A stretch of DNA of 64,000 nucleotides from Peromyscus leucopus (lineage: Eukaryota; Chordata; Mammalia; Rodentia; Cricetidae), in assembly GCF_004664715.2 (NCBI RefSeq), contig NC_051075.1, forward strand, positions 26,654,715 to 26,718,714, in the 5' to 3' direction. Position 1 is the first letter of the stretch. The number at the start of each line of letters is the position of its first letter. The notes under the pieces were generated by a model. That model was not told the DNA's origin. It made no database searches and saw only the letters and a list, made by a program, of their open reading frames with translations. Made by a program: the position numbers and the translations under genes. Below, piece after piece: positions 1-11,700 of this stretch.

Positions 1-273
1 AGGTTTGTCAGTCTTGTTGATTTTTTTCTGGGAACCAACTTTTCATTTCATTGATTCTATTTTTTCTTTTGTTTGTTTCTATTTCATTGATTTAAGGCCC
101 AAGTTTGAGTATTCCTTGCCCTCTACTCTTTTTGAGTATTATTTCTCGTTGGTGTTCTAAAATTTTCAGGTATTTTGCCTTCTTGGTGTCACATAAGTTC
201 TGTTATATTGTCACTTTCATTCAATTATTAAATGATTTAGTTTCCTTCTTTATTTCTGTCTTGACCTATTTTT

Positions 274-794
274 TTTTCATTTATTCTTCTCTCATAAAAT
301 ACATCATGACTGCAACTTCCCCTCCCTCCATTCCTCCCAGGCTCCCTCCACCCCCCACCCTGACCCACCGCTACTCTGTTTCCCTTCAGAAAAGAGCAGG
401 ACTCCCAGTGATATCAACCAAACATGGCATAGCAAGATGTAATAAGACTAGAAACAAACCCTCATATCAAGGCTGGATGAGGCAACCCAGAAAGAGAAAA
501 GGTTTCCAAGAGCAGGCAAAGAGTGAGAGAGACACCCCTTCCCCCACGCCCACCATTAGAAGTCCCACAAAACCCCCAAGCTAAACAACTACAGCATGTA
601 TGCAGAGGAGCTAGTGCAGACCCATGCAGGCAGGCTCTGTGATGGCTGCTTCAGTCTCTGTGAGCCCCTATGAGCCCTGCTTCCTTGATTCTGTGGGTCC
701 AGTTCTCCTGGTGTCTTGGACTTCTGGCTCCTAGAATCCTTCCAACCCCCTCTTCTTCAGGGTTCCATGAGCTCTGCCTAATGTTTGGGTGTGG
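274..794 (-). mobile_element. 5'-truncated L1 3'-UTR insertion nested in L1-A
   Basis: A poly(T) start at 271-277 is followed by about 520 bases closely resembling the L1-D 3' UTR at 57768-58330 (shared blocks around 'aaaagagcag', 'caaggctggatgaggcaacc', 'gagctctgcctaatgtttgg'). Flanks 261-273 and 795-807 match as TTGACCYATTTTT, a 13-bp target duplication with one mismatch. L1-A ORF2 resumes directly afterwards. Confidence 0.8.
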
Positions 795-807
795 TTGACC
801 CATTTTT

Positions 808-1430
808 CATTCGGCAACGAGTTGTTCAGTTCCCATGAGATTGTATGTTTGCTGTTTTTCTGTTGTTGGTATCCAGTTTTAATCCATGGTGGTCAGACAG
901 GACGTGGGGTGTCATTTCAATTTTCTTATATCTGTTGAGACTTTGTGTCCTAGTATGTGGTCAGTTTTGGAGAAAGTTCCATGAACTGCTGAAAGAAATA
1001 TATTCTTTAGTTTTTGGATGGAATGTTCTGTAGACATCTGTTGGTTTCCCCTTGTTTTATGACAATATTTAACTCCAACATTTTTCTGTTTGGATGACTT
1101 GTCTATTTTTGAGAGTGAGGTATTGAAGTCACCCACTACCACTGTGTGAGGATCAATATGTGATTTTAGCTGTAGTAGTAGTGTTTTATCAACTTGGATA
1201 CACTTGTGTTTGGTGCATAAATGTTGAGAATTGAGACATCTTCTTGATGATTTCCCCCTCTATGAGTAAATAGTGTCCTTCCCTATTTCTTCTAATCAGT
1301 TTTGATGTGAAGTCCATTTTGTCAGATATTAAAGTGGCTATATCTCTTCCATTTGCTTAGAATATTTTTCTCTATCCTTTTACTCTGAGATAATATCTCC
1401 TTGGTGTGTTTCTTGGATACAGTAGGAAGA
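808..1430 (-). pseudogene. L1-A ORF2 endonuclease-domain remnant
   Basis: On the minus strand a fragment reads VVGDFNTSLSKIDKSS and later HGTFSKTDHILGHK. These are the GDFNT and T-x-DHILGHK segments conserved in APE-type endonuclease domains of L1 ORF2. Frameshifts split the domain and it is cut off by the nested insertion at its left end, so it is not functional. Confidence 0.75.
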
Positions 1431-1438
1431 CAGATTTT

Positions 1439-1758
1439 TTTTTAATATATTTTTTTATTTAATTTTTTTCATTTTACATACCAACCACAGTTCCCTCTCC
1501 CTTCCCTTCTCCCCCCCCCACCTCTTCCCCTACCCCCCATCCACTTCTCAGAGAAGGTAAGGCCTCACATAGGAAGTCAACAAAGTCTTCTTCAAGTTCA
1601 AGCAGGACCAAGTCCTTCCCCGCTGCATCAAGGCTGAGCAAGGTATCCCATCATAGGTAATGGGCTCCAAAAGCCAGTTCATGCACCAGGGATAAATCCT
1701 GGTCCCACTGCTGGGGCCCCCACAAACAGACCAAGCCACACAAATGCCACCCACGTTC
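1439..1758 (-). mobile_element. second L1 3'-UTR fragment nested in L1-A
   Basis: A T-rich start is followed by 'cattttacataccaaccaca', identical to the start of the L1-B 3' UTR at 5425, and then the same downstream blocks (ccagttcat, ccacaaa..agaccaagccaca). Flanks share CAGATTTT (1431-1438 and 1759-1766). The subfamily differs from the insertion at 274-794. Confidence 0.75.
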
Positions 1759-2748
1759 CAGATTTTGTTTTCTAACACAGTCTTTAAGTCTATGTCTTTT
1801 TATTGGATAATTGAGGTAAGTTAATTCTGAATTTTATCAAGGAGTAGTGTTTATTGATTTCTCTTATTTTGTTGTTATAACCTGAAGTCCCCTTCCTCCT
1901 TTTGATGTACTGTTCTCGGATTATTTATTCTGTATGTCTTCTTGGGCATGGCTAACTGCTTCAGTTTTCTTTCTAGTGCCTTCTCTAGAGCTGGACCAAT
2001 AGACAGAAATTTCTTAAATTGGTTTTATCACAGGATGTTTTTCTTCTCTGCTGATGGTAATTGATAGTTTTGCTGGGTATGGTAGTAGAGGTTGGAATCC
2101 GTGTTCTCCCAGTTTGTAGAACATCCTCATATGCCCCTCTGACTTTCAGAATCTCCACTGAAAAAGTTAGGTGGGGTTCTTATGGGCAGTCCTGCAGTTT
2201 TTAATGTCCTGTCTGTGTTCTGTGCACTTAGTGTTTTGATTATTGCGTCATGGGGGATCTACTCTTCTGGTACTGTCTATTTGATGCTTGGTATGAGTCT
2301 TCACACACTTCATTGGTACCTCCTTTAGAATGGGGGACTTTTCTCCTATATTTTGTTAAAAATATTTTTTGTGTCTTTGACCTGGATTTCTTCTTTTTCT
2401 TCTACCCCTGTTGTTTGTAGGTTTGGTCTTTTCACACCGTCCCAGATTTCCTGGATGTTTTGTGCCCAGATTTTTTTTCCTGATGTTTAACGTTTTCTTT
2501 GACTGAGCTATTTGTTGCTTCTACCTTGTCTTCAATAACTGAAATTCCCTCTTCCCTGTGTTGTGATCCATTGCTGATGCTTGCCTCCGAAGTTTTTGTC
2601 TGACTTCCGAATTTTTTATTTCCAGTTTTACTTTGGTTTGGATTGTCTTTAGTGACTCTATTTCTACTTCCATGTCTTGAATTATTTTCATTATTTCATT
2701 TCACTCAGCTGTTTGTGTTTTCATGGTTTTTTAAAAAAGGCATTTATT

Positions 2749-2917
2749 GCCAGGCGGTGGTGGCACATGCCTTTAATCCCAGCACTCAAGAGGCAGAGCC
2801 ATGTGGATCTCTGTGAGTTCGAGGCCAGCCTGGGCTACAGAGTGAGTTCCAGGAAAGGCACAAAGCTACACAGAGAAACCTTGTCTCGAAAAACAAAACA
2901 AAAACAAAAACAAAAAC
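2749..2917 (+). mobile_element. B1 SINE
   Basis: Starts gccaggcggtggtggcacat, contains the RNA polymerase III B box-like gttcgaggccagcctgg and ends in an (AAAAC)n tail. The target duplication AAAAGGCATTTATT is present at 2735-2748 and 2919-2932. It is inserted into L1-A. Confidence 0.93.
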
Positions 2918-3245
2918 AAAAAGGCATTTATTCATATTCTCCTAAAGGTCCTTGAATATACTGATACTTGCTATCTTGGAGTCCCTGTCTTATGCTTCCG
3001 CTACCCTGGTCTTCTCTGAGCCTATAGCAGTAGGGTTTGTGGGTTCTCTAGGAGGTATATTTTTCTGGCAGCTCATGTTTGTGTTTTTGCGCTGGGATCT
3101 AGGCATCTGGAGTCAAGATGATGTGGTGTTTCTTGGTTTTGATATCTGGTCTTGTCTTTGTTGGGCAGGTGTTTCCTTCTTTGATTGCTGTTACCCACTC
3201 TGGATCCTAGGCAAGCATGTCTTCTTTCCTTGTACCTGATTTATC

Positions 3246-3905
3246 GAGGGACAAATCACAACATAAGATAATATGTTCTACTTTAATTTTAAATGTGGCA
3301 TTATGACTTTAAAAGCTGGAACAACCAGTTAAAAGTGCTTTTTAACAAAGTCTCTGATTTCCTGAGCAATTCCTATTTTGAGAACCAGGAAAAGGCATTA
3401 TGACCAGTACTTTCATAGCCTTCCTAGGACCAATATCAACAAAACATAGGGAACCTTGTGCTTTAAGTTCATGCATATGGGGATATTTTCTCAGATCATT
3501 TGGAGCTGCAGAATATGGCTGCCATTACATGGTAAAGAAAGTTAAAGAATGCAGAGTCCTCATATACAAACAAGAACATAGTTTTCTGTTAATCCTTCAA
3601 GGACAGAGCTCCAAATTTATTCTAATAGTCGTGTGCTCTGCAGCTAGAAACTGAAAGTTTCACTTCACTCTGTAAGTGTAAGTGGACTTTGTGAAATCTC
3701 TTATTACTTTATCAGGGTTATTGAGTGTCAGTTATGAGTGAAAATGTTCTCAAACATTTATTGCCCCATCACAATATGCAGGGTATGTAGACAAAGGGAT
3801 TAATTAGCCAAATATATAAGAAGATAAACACTGTAGTAATCATGAGCCAAAATGAAAAGCAAAGAGGCTAGCTTCATCCCGAGAAGAAACCAAATTCAGG
3901 CTTAT
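3246..3905. other. no gene or repeat recognised
   Basis: AT-rich sequence just outside the 5' end of L1-A. An open frame at 3400-3654 has no splice or codon support. Confidence 0.5.
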
Positions 3906-3907
3906 AG

Positions 3908-3990
3908 ACAAAAACAACAACAAAAACAAAAACAAAAAAAAAAATGACAAAACAAAACAAAAAAACCCACCACAACAAAAAACTACTATT
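3908..3990. repeat. A-rich low-complexity tract
   Basis: Consists of (CAAAA)n-like units interrupted by short stretches. It resembles a decayed poly(A) tail without a recognisable element attached. Confidence 0.8.
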
Positions 3991-4049
3991 AATAAAAATT
4001 GTATTTACTTAGAAATATTCAGAAGATAGTCAGGGTAAAAGTGTTTACT

Positions 4050-4172
4050 TTACCAGGAATGGTGGCCCACGCCTTTAATCCCAGCACTCAGGAGGCAGAG
4101 GGAGGTTGATCTCTGAGTTCAAAGCCAGCCTGGTCTACAGGACAGTCAAAGCTACACAGCACAGAGAAACCC
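4050..4172 (+). mobile_element. B1 SINE, shortened
   Basis: Contains 'aggaatggtggcccacgcct', 'tttaatcccagcactcagg' and 'agttcaaagccagcctggtc'. It is diverged, has an internal deletion before the 3' end, and is followed by a G-rich stretch. Confidence 0.88.
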
Positions 4173-4890
4173 CTGCTGGGGGTGGGGTGGGGCGGGGGAG
4201 AAGTACTTACTTTGAAGCCCGGTGACCTGTTTTTCTCAGAACCATCTTCAGGTGGAAGGAGAGAACCAATCCCACGAAATTATCCACGTCACACACCCTC
4301 ACTCCAATGCAGAATTTCAACCAAACAGCTCCAGTGTTCCTTTTCTGTTCAGAGCCGTGTTCAGTTAACTGAAGACTATTTCAAATAAGGTACATCACAG
4401 GCAACTGGGGATGTGAGCACTACCATTCCCAAGAAGAACCTGCTTCAGATTTCCACTCCAGCTTTCACTTCCGAAATACTACCACACAGGATTAGTGGCG
4501 ACTGAAAATGCCACCAAGCCCAGGCTATCTAAATACACATTTGGTAGTGTGCTGGTTTAAAAAACAAATGACACCTGGTGGTTTAGAAACAAACCTCACA
4601 TAGCGCTACATTTCAGTCTTTCTTTTTTAAATCAGGGACTTGCACATAGATGATTAAATGCTTTATAGACAAGAAGAAAGTCCTGCAGGAGAAGCCACTC
4701 ATCATCTTCCTCTTCCCCTTCCTGCTTCTTTCAGCCTTGGTTCCCCTTTTGTTAGGTTTTTCTTTCATTTTTAGACAGCAGCATCCTTTTTACATCTCCC
4801 CTTCAGCCCAGCACCTTCTGCTCATGACACTGCTTCCATTTCACTCCTCTCCATCTTCTTTGCAGCATCCTCCCCCCAACCCCCACCGGG
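4173..4890. other. unique non-coding sequence
   Basis: Mostly unrecognised sequence between a B1 and the tandem duplication at 4891. I see no splice-bounded open frame. Confidence 0.5.
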
Positions 4891-4986
4891 ATAAACCAGG
4901 GTGTTCTCCTGTGGTCGGCAGGAGATGCTCAGGCATCCCCACTGCATAAGCCAGGGTGTTCTCCTGTGGTCGGCAGGGGATGCTCA
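4891..4986. repeat. 55-bp-period tandem duplication
   Basis: A block containing 'gtgttctcctgtggtcggca' occurs at 4901 and again at 4956, together with flanking ccaggg and gatgctcag. The two ~41-bp cores are near identical. Confidence 0.9.
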
Positions 4987-5343
4987 GAACAAGGAAGCCG
5001 AAGGAGGCTGCTTGGGTGTGCTGGTGTGCTTGAATGTGCGTTTCGTTTTTCCTGTGGGAGGGTTGTAGGTCTTCACTTCCCTTTTGTAATGAGCATGCTC
5101 TGCCTTTGCTGTCTCTCCAGTTTTTCCTTTTCTTCAGCAGAGAAGGCCTTCCACTTTCTGAGCACATCTCAGGAAACTCTGAAGTTGACAGAAGCACCAG
5201 GTGCCTCTCCTGTTCCTGCTGGCCAGTTCGCACAAAGAGTTCCCATGGTGACGTGTTTTGCCTCTCAGTGTCTTTGGATCCCCTTTGACCATGTTTGCCT
5301 GTTTTCATATAGCAAGACCTATAGTCATCCAGCTGCTCTCAGC

Positions 5344-5397
5344 ATCCATCCATCCATCCATCCATCCATCCATCCATCCATCCATCCATCCATCCAT
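5344..5397. repeat. (CATC)n microsatellite
   Basis: About 13 uninterrupted tetranucleotide copies directly abut the 3' end of L1-B. Confidence 0.97.
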
Positions 5398-7951
5398 TTT
5401 AATTTAAAACATTTTTTTTTTCATTTTACATACCAACCACAGTTTCCCCTCCGTCTTCTTCTCCCGCTCCCTCCATTTCCCTCCCATCCCGTCCCCATTC
5501 ACTCCTCATAGTGGGTAAGGCCTCCCTTGGTATTCGACACAGGCTGCCATACCAAGTTGGGGCAGGACTAAGCCCCTCCCCACCACCTCAAGGCTGAACA
5601 ATGTATCCCACCACAGGGAATGGGAACTAAAAAGCCAGTTCATATACCCAGGATAGGTCCTGGACCCATTGCCAGGGACCCCACAAATAGATCAAGCCAC
5701 ACAACTGTCACTCACATTCAGAGGGCTTAGTTTGGCCCCATGTAGCTGTCAGTCCAGAGTCCATGAGCTCCCACTAGCTCTGGTCAGCTGTCTCTGTGGT
5801 TTTCCCCATCATGATCTTGATGCCCATGCTCCTATTATCCCTCCTCCCTCTCTTCAACTGAACTCCAGGAGCTCGGCCAAGTGCTTGGCTGTGAGTCTGC
5901 ATCTGCTTCTATCCTACTGGATGAAGGTTCTATGATGACAATTAGGGTAGTCACCCATCTGACTATAGGGGAAGGCTAGTTCAGGCACCCTCTCCACCAT
6001 TGCTAGGAGTCTTATCTGGGGACATCCTTTTGGGATCCTGGGGATTTCCCTAGCACCAGGTTTTTCCCTTACCCCATACTGGCTCCCTCTATCAAGATAT
6101 CTCTTTCATTGCTCTCCCTACCCTTCCCATTCCAAACTCAGCCATGTTGAAACCTCATGTTCCCATCCCCATCTCCTCCCCTCTACCACCCCTTCTAATT
6201 TACTGAGGAAATCTTAACCCTTTCCCCTTCCTGGGGCAATTCTTACATGTCCCTTTTAGGGTCCTCCTCTTTACCTAGCTTCTGTGGGGTTGTGGATTGT
6301 AGCTGGGTTATCCTTCGTTTGCATCTAGTATCCACTTATGAGTGAGTACATACCATGTTTGTCCTTCTGAGTCTGGGTTACCTCACTCAGGATGATACTT
6401 TCTAGTTCAATCCATTTGTCTGCAAACTTCATGATGTCAATGTTTTTTACCACTGAGTAATACTCCATTGTGCAAATGTACCACATTTTCTTTATCCATT
6501 CTTCCATTGAGGGACATCTAGGTTATTTCCAGGTTCTGGCTATTATGAATAGTGCTGCTATGAACATAGTTGAGCAAGTGTCCTTGTGGTGTGGTTGAGC
6601 GTCTTTTGGGAATATGCCCAAGAGTGATATTGCTGGGTCTTGAGGTGGGTTAATTCCCAATTTTCTGAGATAGCACCATACTGATTTCCAGAGTGGCTGT
6701 ATAAGTTTGCATTCCCACCTTCAGTGGAGGAGTGCTCCGCTTACTCCACATCCTCTCTAACATAAGCTATCATCAGTGTTTTTGATCTTAGCCATTTTGA
6801 CAGGCATAATTGTCATTTTAATTTGAATTTCCCTGATGGCTAAGGATGTTGAACATCTCCTTAAATGTCTTTCAGCCATTTCAGATTCTTCTGTTGAGAA
6901 TTCTCTGTTTAGATCTGCATCCCACTTTTTAATTGGATTATTTGGCATTTTTTGTCTAGTTTCTTGGATTCTTTATATATATTTTGGAGATCAGCTCTCT
7001 GTCAGATGTGAGGTTAGTAAAGATCTTTTTCCATTCTGTAGGCTGTCATTTTATCTTCTTTAGTGTGTCCTTTGCCTTACAGAAGCTTCTCAGTTTCAGG
7101 AGGTTCCATTTATTAATTGTTGCTCTCAGTGTCTGTGCTCTTGGTGATATATTTAGGAAGTGGTCTTCTGTGCCAGTGCGTTCAAGGCTATTTCCCACTT
7201 TTTCTCCTATTAGGTTCAGAGTAACTGGATTTATGCTGAGGTCTTTGATCAATTTGGACTTGAGTTTTATGCATGGTGATAGATATGGATCTATTTGCAA
7301 TCTTCTACATGCCACCATCCAGTTAGACCAGCACAATTTGTTGAAGATGCTTTCTTTTTCCCATTGTACAATCTTTCTTGGATTCTTTGTCAAAAACCAG
7401 ATGTTTACAGGTGTGCAGATTAATGTCAGGGTCTTCAATTTGATTCCATTGATCCACATGTCCGTATTTATGCCAATACGAAGCTGTTTTTATTACTACA
7501 GCTCTATAGTAGAGCTTGAGGTTAGGGATGGTGATGCCTCCAGAAGTTCCTTTATTGTATAGGATTGTTTTTGGCTACCCTGGGTTTTTTGTTTTTCCAC
7601 ATGAAGTTGAGTATTGTTCTTTCCAGGTCTATGAAGAATTGTGTTGGGATTTTGATGGGGATTGCATTGAATCTGTAGATTGCTTTTGGTAAGATTGCCG
7701 TTTTTACTATATTGATTCTACCTATCCTAGAGCATGGGAGATCTTTCCATTTTCTGATATCTTCTTCAGTTTCTTTCTTCAGGGACTTAAAGTTCTTGTC
7801 ATACAGGTCCTTCGCTTGCTTAGTTAGATTTACCCCAAAGTATTTTATGTCATTTGTGGCTATTATAAATGGTAATATTTCTCTGATTTCTTTCTCAGCC
7901 TGTTTGTCATTTGCATATAGGAGGGCTACTGATTTTTTTTTTGTTAATCTT

Positions 7952-8320
7952 TTTTGTAAAAGAATAAACAGTTTTTTTTATTTAAAGAAAAGAGAAATAT
8001 ACAAACAATCAAGAGACAATTAGAAATTTAGCAGTATATTTTTTAAAAGAACAGACAAGGTAGCTAATTAAAAAGTCAAGAAGTAGAAAAATGCAGTATT
8101 TCAGGATTTTATCTACAATGAAGTTCTGAAGTCAAAGTCATATATACTATTTATCAATTTTAACCATGAAAATAGATGGAATATTTAAATCTAAATTTAG
8201 GGGAGAGTGATTTTTATTTCTTTTTCTTTCTAGGAAACTTTCACTTACTTAAGACATACTTTGAAATTAAGTATTTTAGTATTTTTAAAAATAAATATAT
8301 CCTTTAATATCTTTTCTTGA
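7952..8320 (-). pseudogene. truncated processed retrocopy (mRNA 3' end) inside L1-B
   Basis: About 369 AT-rich bases interrupt L1-B ORF2 and are absent from the expected L1 sequence. Read on the minus strand, they end with AATAAA (7982-7977), 21 bases, then a short A-run (7955-7950), the structure of a polyadenylated mRNA end. The duplicated flanks GTTAATCTT lie at 7943-7951 and 8321-8329. No coding frame is present, so only 3' UTR appears to have been copied. The parent gene is unknown. Confidence 0.72.
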
Positions 8321-9860
8321 GTTAATCTTGTATCCTGCCACATTACTGAAGGTGTTTATCAGCTGTAGGAGTTCCCTGGCAGAATTTTTTGGGTCACTTA
8401 TGTATACTACCATATCATCTGCAAATAGCGAAAGTTTGACTTCTTCCTTTCCAATTTGTATTCCCGTGATCTCCTTTTGTTGTCTTATTGCTCCATCTAG
8501 AACTTAGAGTACTATATTGAATAGATATGGAGAGAATAGACAGACTTGTCTTGTTCCTGATTTTAGGGGAATCACTTTGAGTTTCTCTCCATTTAGTTTG
8601 ATGGTGGCTGTTGGTTTGCTGTATATTATGTTTATTATGTTTAGGTATGTTCTTTATATCCCTGATCTCTCCAAGAACTTTATTATGAAGGGGTGTTGGA
8701 TTTTGCTGAAGACTTTTGCAGCATCTAATGAAAGGACCGTGTTTTTTTTTTTTTTTTTTCTTTCAGCTTGTTTATATGGTAGATTACATTGACAGATTTT
8801 TGTATGTTGAACCATCCCTGTATTTTTGGGATGAAGCCTACTTGATCATGGTGGATGATTTTTTTGATGTGTTCTTGGATTAAGTTTGCCAGTATTTTAT
8901 TGAGTATTTTTGCATTAATGTTCATGAAGGAGATTGGTCTGTAATTCTCTTTCCTAGTTGTGTCTTTGTGTGGTTTGGGTATCAGGGTAATTGTAGTCTT
9001 ATAATAAGAGTTTGGCAATGTTCCTTCTGTTTCTATTGTTTGGTACAATTTGAGGAGTACTGGTATTAACTCCTTTTTGAAATTCTGGTAGAATTCTGTG
9101 CTGAAACCATCTGTCCCTGGGCTTTTTTTGGTTGGGAGACTTTTGATGACTGCTTCTATTTCCTTAGGGGTTATAGGTCTATTTAAATTGTTTATCTGGT
9201 CTTGATTTAATTTTGTTATGTGGTACCTATCCAGAAAATTGTCCATTTCTTTTACATTTTCCAATTTTGTGGAGTACAGGTTTTTGAAGTATGACCTAAT
9301 GATTTTCAGGATTTCTTCAGTGTCTGTTATTATGTCTCCCTTTTCATTTCTGATTTTGTTAATTTAGATGCTCTCTCTCTGCCTTTTTGTTAGTTTGGCT
9401 AAGGGCTTGTCTATTTTGTTGATTTTCTCAAAGAACCAACTCTTTGTTTCATTGATTCTTTGTATTGTTCTCTTTGTTTCTATTTTATTGATTTCAGCCC
9501 TCGGTTTATTTTCTGTCATCTACTCCTCCTGGGTGAGTTTGCTTCTTTTTGTTCTAGAGCTTTCAGGTGTGCACTTAAGTCACTAGTATGAGATTTCTCC
9601 ACTTTCTTTATATAGGCACTTAGTGCATGAACTTTTCTCTTAGCACTGTTTTCATGGTGTCCCATAAATTTGAGTATGTTGTGCATTCCTTTTCTTTGAA
9701 TTCTAGGAAGTCTTTAATTTCTTTCTTTCTTTCTTCCTCGACCCAGTGATTCAGTTGAGCATTGTTCAGTTTTTGTGAGTTTGTAGGCTTTCTTTAATTT
9801 ATCTTGTTGTTGAATTCTAGCTTTAAGCCATGGTGATCGGATAAAATACAAGAGGTTGTT

Positions 9861-9891
9861 CCTTTTTTTTTTTTTTTTTTTTTTTTTTTTG
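9861..9891. repeat. (T)n run in L1-B
   Basis: About 30 consecutive T lie inside the ORF2 endonuclease/linker coding region. Confidence 0.97.
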
Positions 9892-10463
9892 TATCTTTTG
9901 AGATTTGCTCATGTGGTCAATTTTAGAGAAGGTTCCATGAGGTGCTGAGAAGAAGGTATATTCTTTTGTGTTTGGGTGAAATGTTCTGTAGATGTCTGTT
10001 AGGTCCATTTGAATCATAGCATCTGTTAGTTCCCTTATTTCTCTGTTAAGTTTCTGTCTGGCAGATCTTTCCAGTGGTGAGAGTGGGATGTTGAAGTCTC
10101 CCACTCTTAATGTGTGGGGTTTGATGTGTGATTTAAACTTTAGTAATGTTTCTTTTACAAATGTACGTCCCCTTGTATTTGGGGCATAAATGTTCAGAAT
10201 TGAGACTTTATCTTGATGGATTTTTCCTGTGATAAATATGAAATGTCCTTCTCCATCTCTTTTCATTAATTTTAGTTTGAAGTCTAGTTTGTTAGATAGT
10301 AGGATAGCTACACCAGCTTGTTTTTTAGGTCCATTTTATTGGAAAATCTTTTCCCAACCCTTTACTCTGAGGTAATGTGTGTCTTGGAAGTTGAGGTGTA
10401 TTTCTTGTATTCAACAGAAAGATAGATCCTGTTTTTTGTACCCATTCTGTTAACCTGTGTCCT

Positions 10464-10617
10464 TTTTTTTTTTTTTTTCCAAGACAGGGTTTCTCTGTGT
10501 TGCTTTGAGCCTGTCCTGGACCTTGCTCTGTAGACCAGGCTGGCCTCAAACTCACAGAGATTCACCTGCCTCTGCCTCTCGAGTGCTGGGATTAAAGGCA
10601 TGTGCCACCACTGCATG
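10464..10617 (-). mobile_element. B1 SINE nested in L1-B
   Basis: Antisense B1 with a T-run start, 'gacagggtttctctgtgttg' and 'agtgctgggattaaaggcat'. The target duplication TAACCWGTGTCYT lies at 10451-10463 and 10618-10630. Confidence 0.93.
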
Positions 10618-11059
10618 TAACCAGTGTCTTTTTATAGGTGAATTGAGTCCATTGATACTAAGTGATATTAATGACCAGTGATTATTAATTCTTGTTATTT
10701 TTGTTTTTGTTGTTGTTGTTGGTAGTATGTGTTTGTTTCCCTTCTTTGGGATTTGCTGGTGTGAGGTTATTTATCTATTGCCTGTGTTTTGGTGGGTGCA
10801 GCTAACTTTGGGTTGGAGTTTTCCTTCTAGTGCTTTCTGTAGGGCTTGATTTGTGGATATGTATTGTTTAAATCTGGTTTTGTCATGGAATATCTTGTTT
10901 TCTCTGTCTATGGTGACTGAGAGCTTTTCTGGGTATAGTAGTGTGGGCTAGCATTTGTGGTCTCTTAGTGTCTGCAGAATGTCTGCCCAGGATCTTCTGG
11001 CTTTCAGAGTTTCCACTGAGAAGTCAGGTGTAATTCTGATGGGTTTGCCTTTATATGTT

Positions 11060-11700
11060 ACTTGACCTTTTTCCTTTGCTACTCTTAATATTCGTTCTTT
11101 GTTCTATATGTTTAGTGGTTTGATTATTATGTAGTGAGGGAACTTTTTTTTTTGGTCCAGTCTATTTAATGTACTTTAAGCTTTTTGTATCTTCATAGGC
11201 ATATCTTTCTTTAGGTTGGGAAGGTTTTCTTCTATGATTTTGTTGAATATATTTTCTGTGCCTTTGAGCTGAAATTCTTCTCCTTCTTCTATGTCTATTA
11301 TTTTTAGGTCCGGTCTTTTCGTGGTGTCCCAGATTTCCTTGATGTTTTGTGTTAAAAAAATGTGCTGGATTTAACATTTTCTTTGAGCGATGAATCTATT
11401 TCCTGTATTATATCCTCAACACCTGAGATTCTTCTTCCATCTCTTGCATTCTGTTGGTTATGCTTGTCTCTATTGTTACTGTTTATTTACTCAGATTTTC
11501 CTTTTCCAAAATTCCTTTGTTTTGTGTTTTCTTTATTGCCTCTATTTCAATTTTCAAGTTGAACTGTTTCCTTCACCTGTTAGATTGTTTTTTTCTTTGG
11601 TTTCTTGGCTTTCTTTAAGGGATTTTTGTTTGTCTTTTCATCCCTTTCTTTAAGTGAATTTTTCATTTCCCCTTAAGGGCCTCTATCATCTTCATAAAGT
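11060..11700 (-). pseudogene. L1-B ORF1 (RNA-binding protein) remnant
   Basis: Minus-strand fragments resemble the L1 ORF1 stretch EGEE-x-QLKGTENIFNKI around 11210-11310, but split between frames (for example NLGHHEKTGPKN in one frame). The homologous L1-D segment at 62996-63205 is better preserved and confirms the call. Stops and frameshifts make it non-functional. Confidence 0.75.

Larger units (their letters stand above)
1..3245 (-). mobile_element. L1-A: antisense, degraded LINE-1, entering from the left edge
   Basis: The plus strand carries the reverse complement of an L1. From left to right it shows the ORF2 linker after the endonuclease (1-260, matching 9400-9760 of L1-B), ORF2 endonuclease (808-1430), the ORF2/ORF1 boundary and ORF1 region (1767-2734), then a 5'-UTR-like stretch (2933-3245). 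It is interrupted by two L1 3'-UTR fragments and one B1. Its body is more diverged than L1-B, with frequent stops and indels, so it is the older copy. The rest of ORF2 lies outside the window. Confidence 0.85.
6325..10330 (-). pseudogene. L1-B ORF2 (endonuclease-reverse transcriptase) pseudogene
   Basis: In the minus-strand direction: the endonuclease (10266-9823) includes NIYAPN, a decayed GDFN motif and GTFSKIDH. The reverse transcriptase region (9264-8725) includes SPGTDGF, FYQNFK and ENYRPIS. The catalytic FADD box is encoded at 8414-8425. The C-terminal region (7459-7046) contains [11 protein letters not shown] and a DPYLSPC block. The C-terminus (6507-6325) reads WIKKMWYICTMEYYSVVK. The frame is broken repeatedly, the RT is split by a 370-base insertion, and a T-run at 9861-9891 shifts the frame just after the endonuclease. 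Active L1 ORF2 proteins are about 1280 residues in one frame; nothing close survives. Confidence 0.88.

Noticed and set aside
5344..5397. Regular repeats that might suggest a CRISPR-like array
   Set aside because: This is a plain (CATC)n microsatellite without spacers, in a mammalian context.
4966..5511. 181-codon plus-strand open frame with a Ser-Ile-His-Pro repeat
   Set aside because: It reads through the (CATC)n tract and into the L1-B 3' UTR; no splice, conservation or start context supports it.
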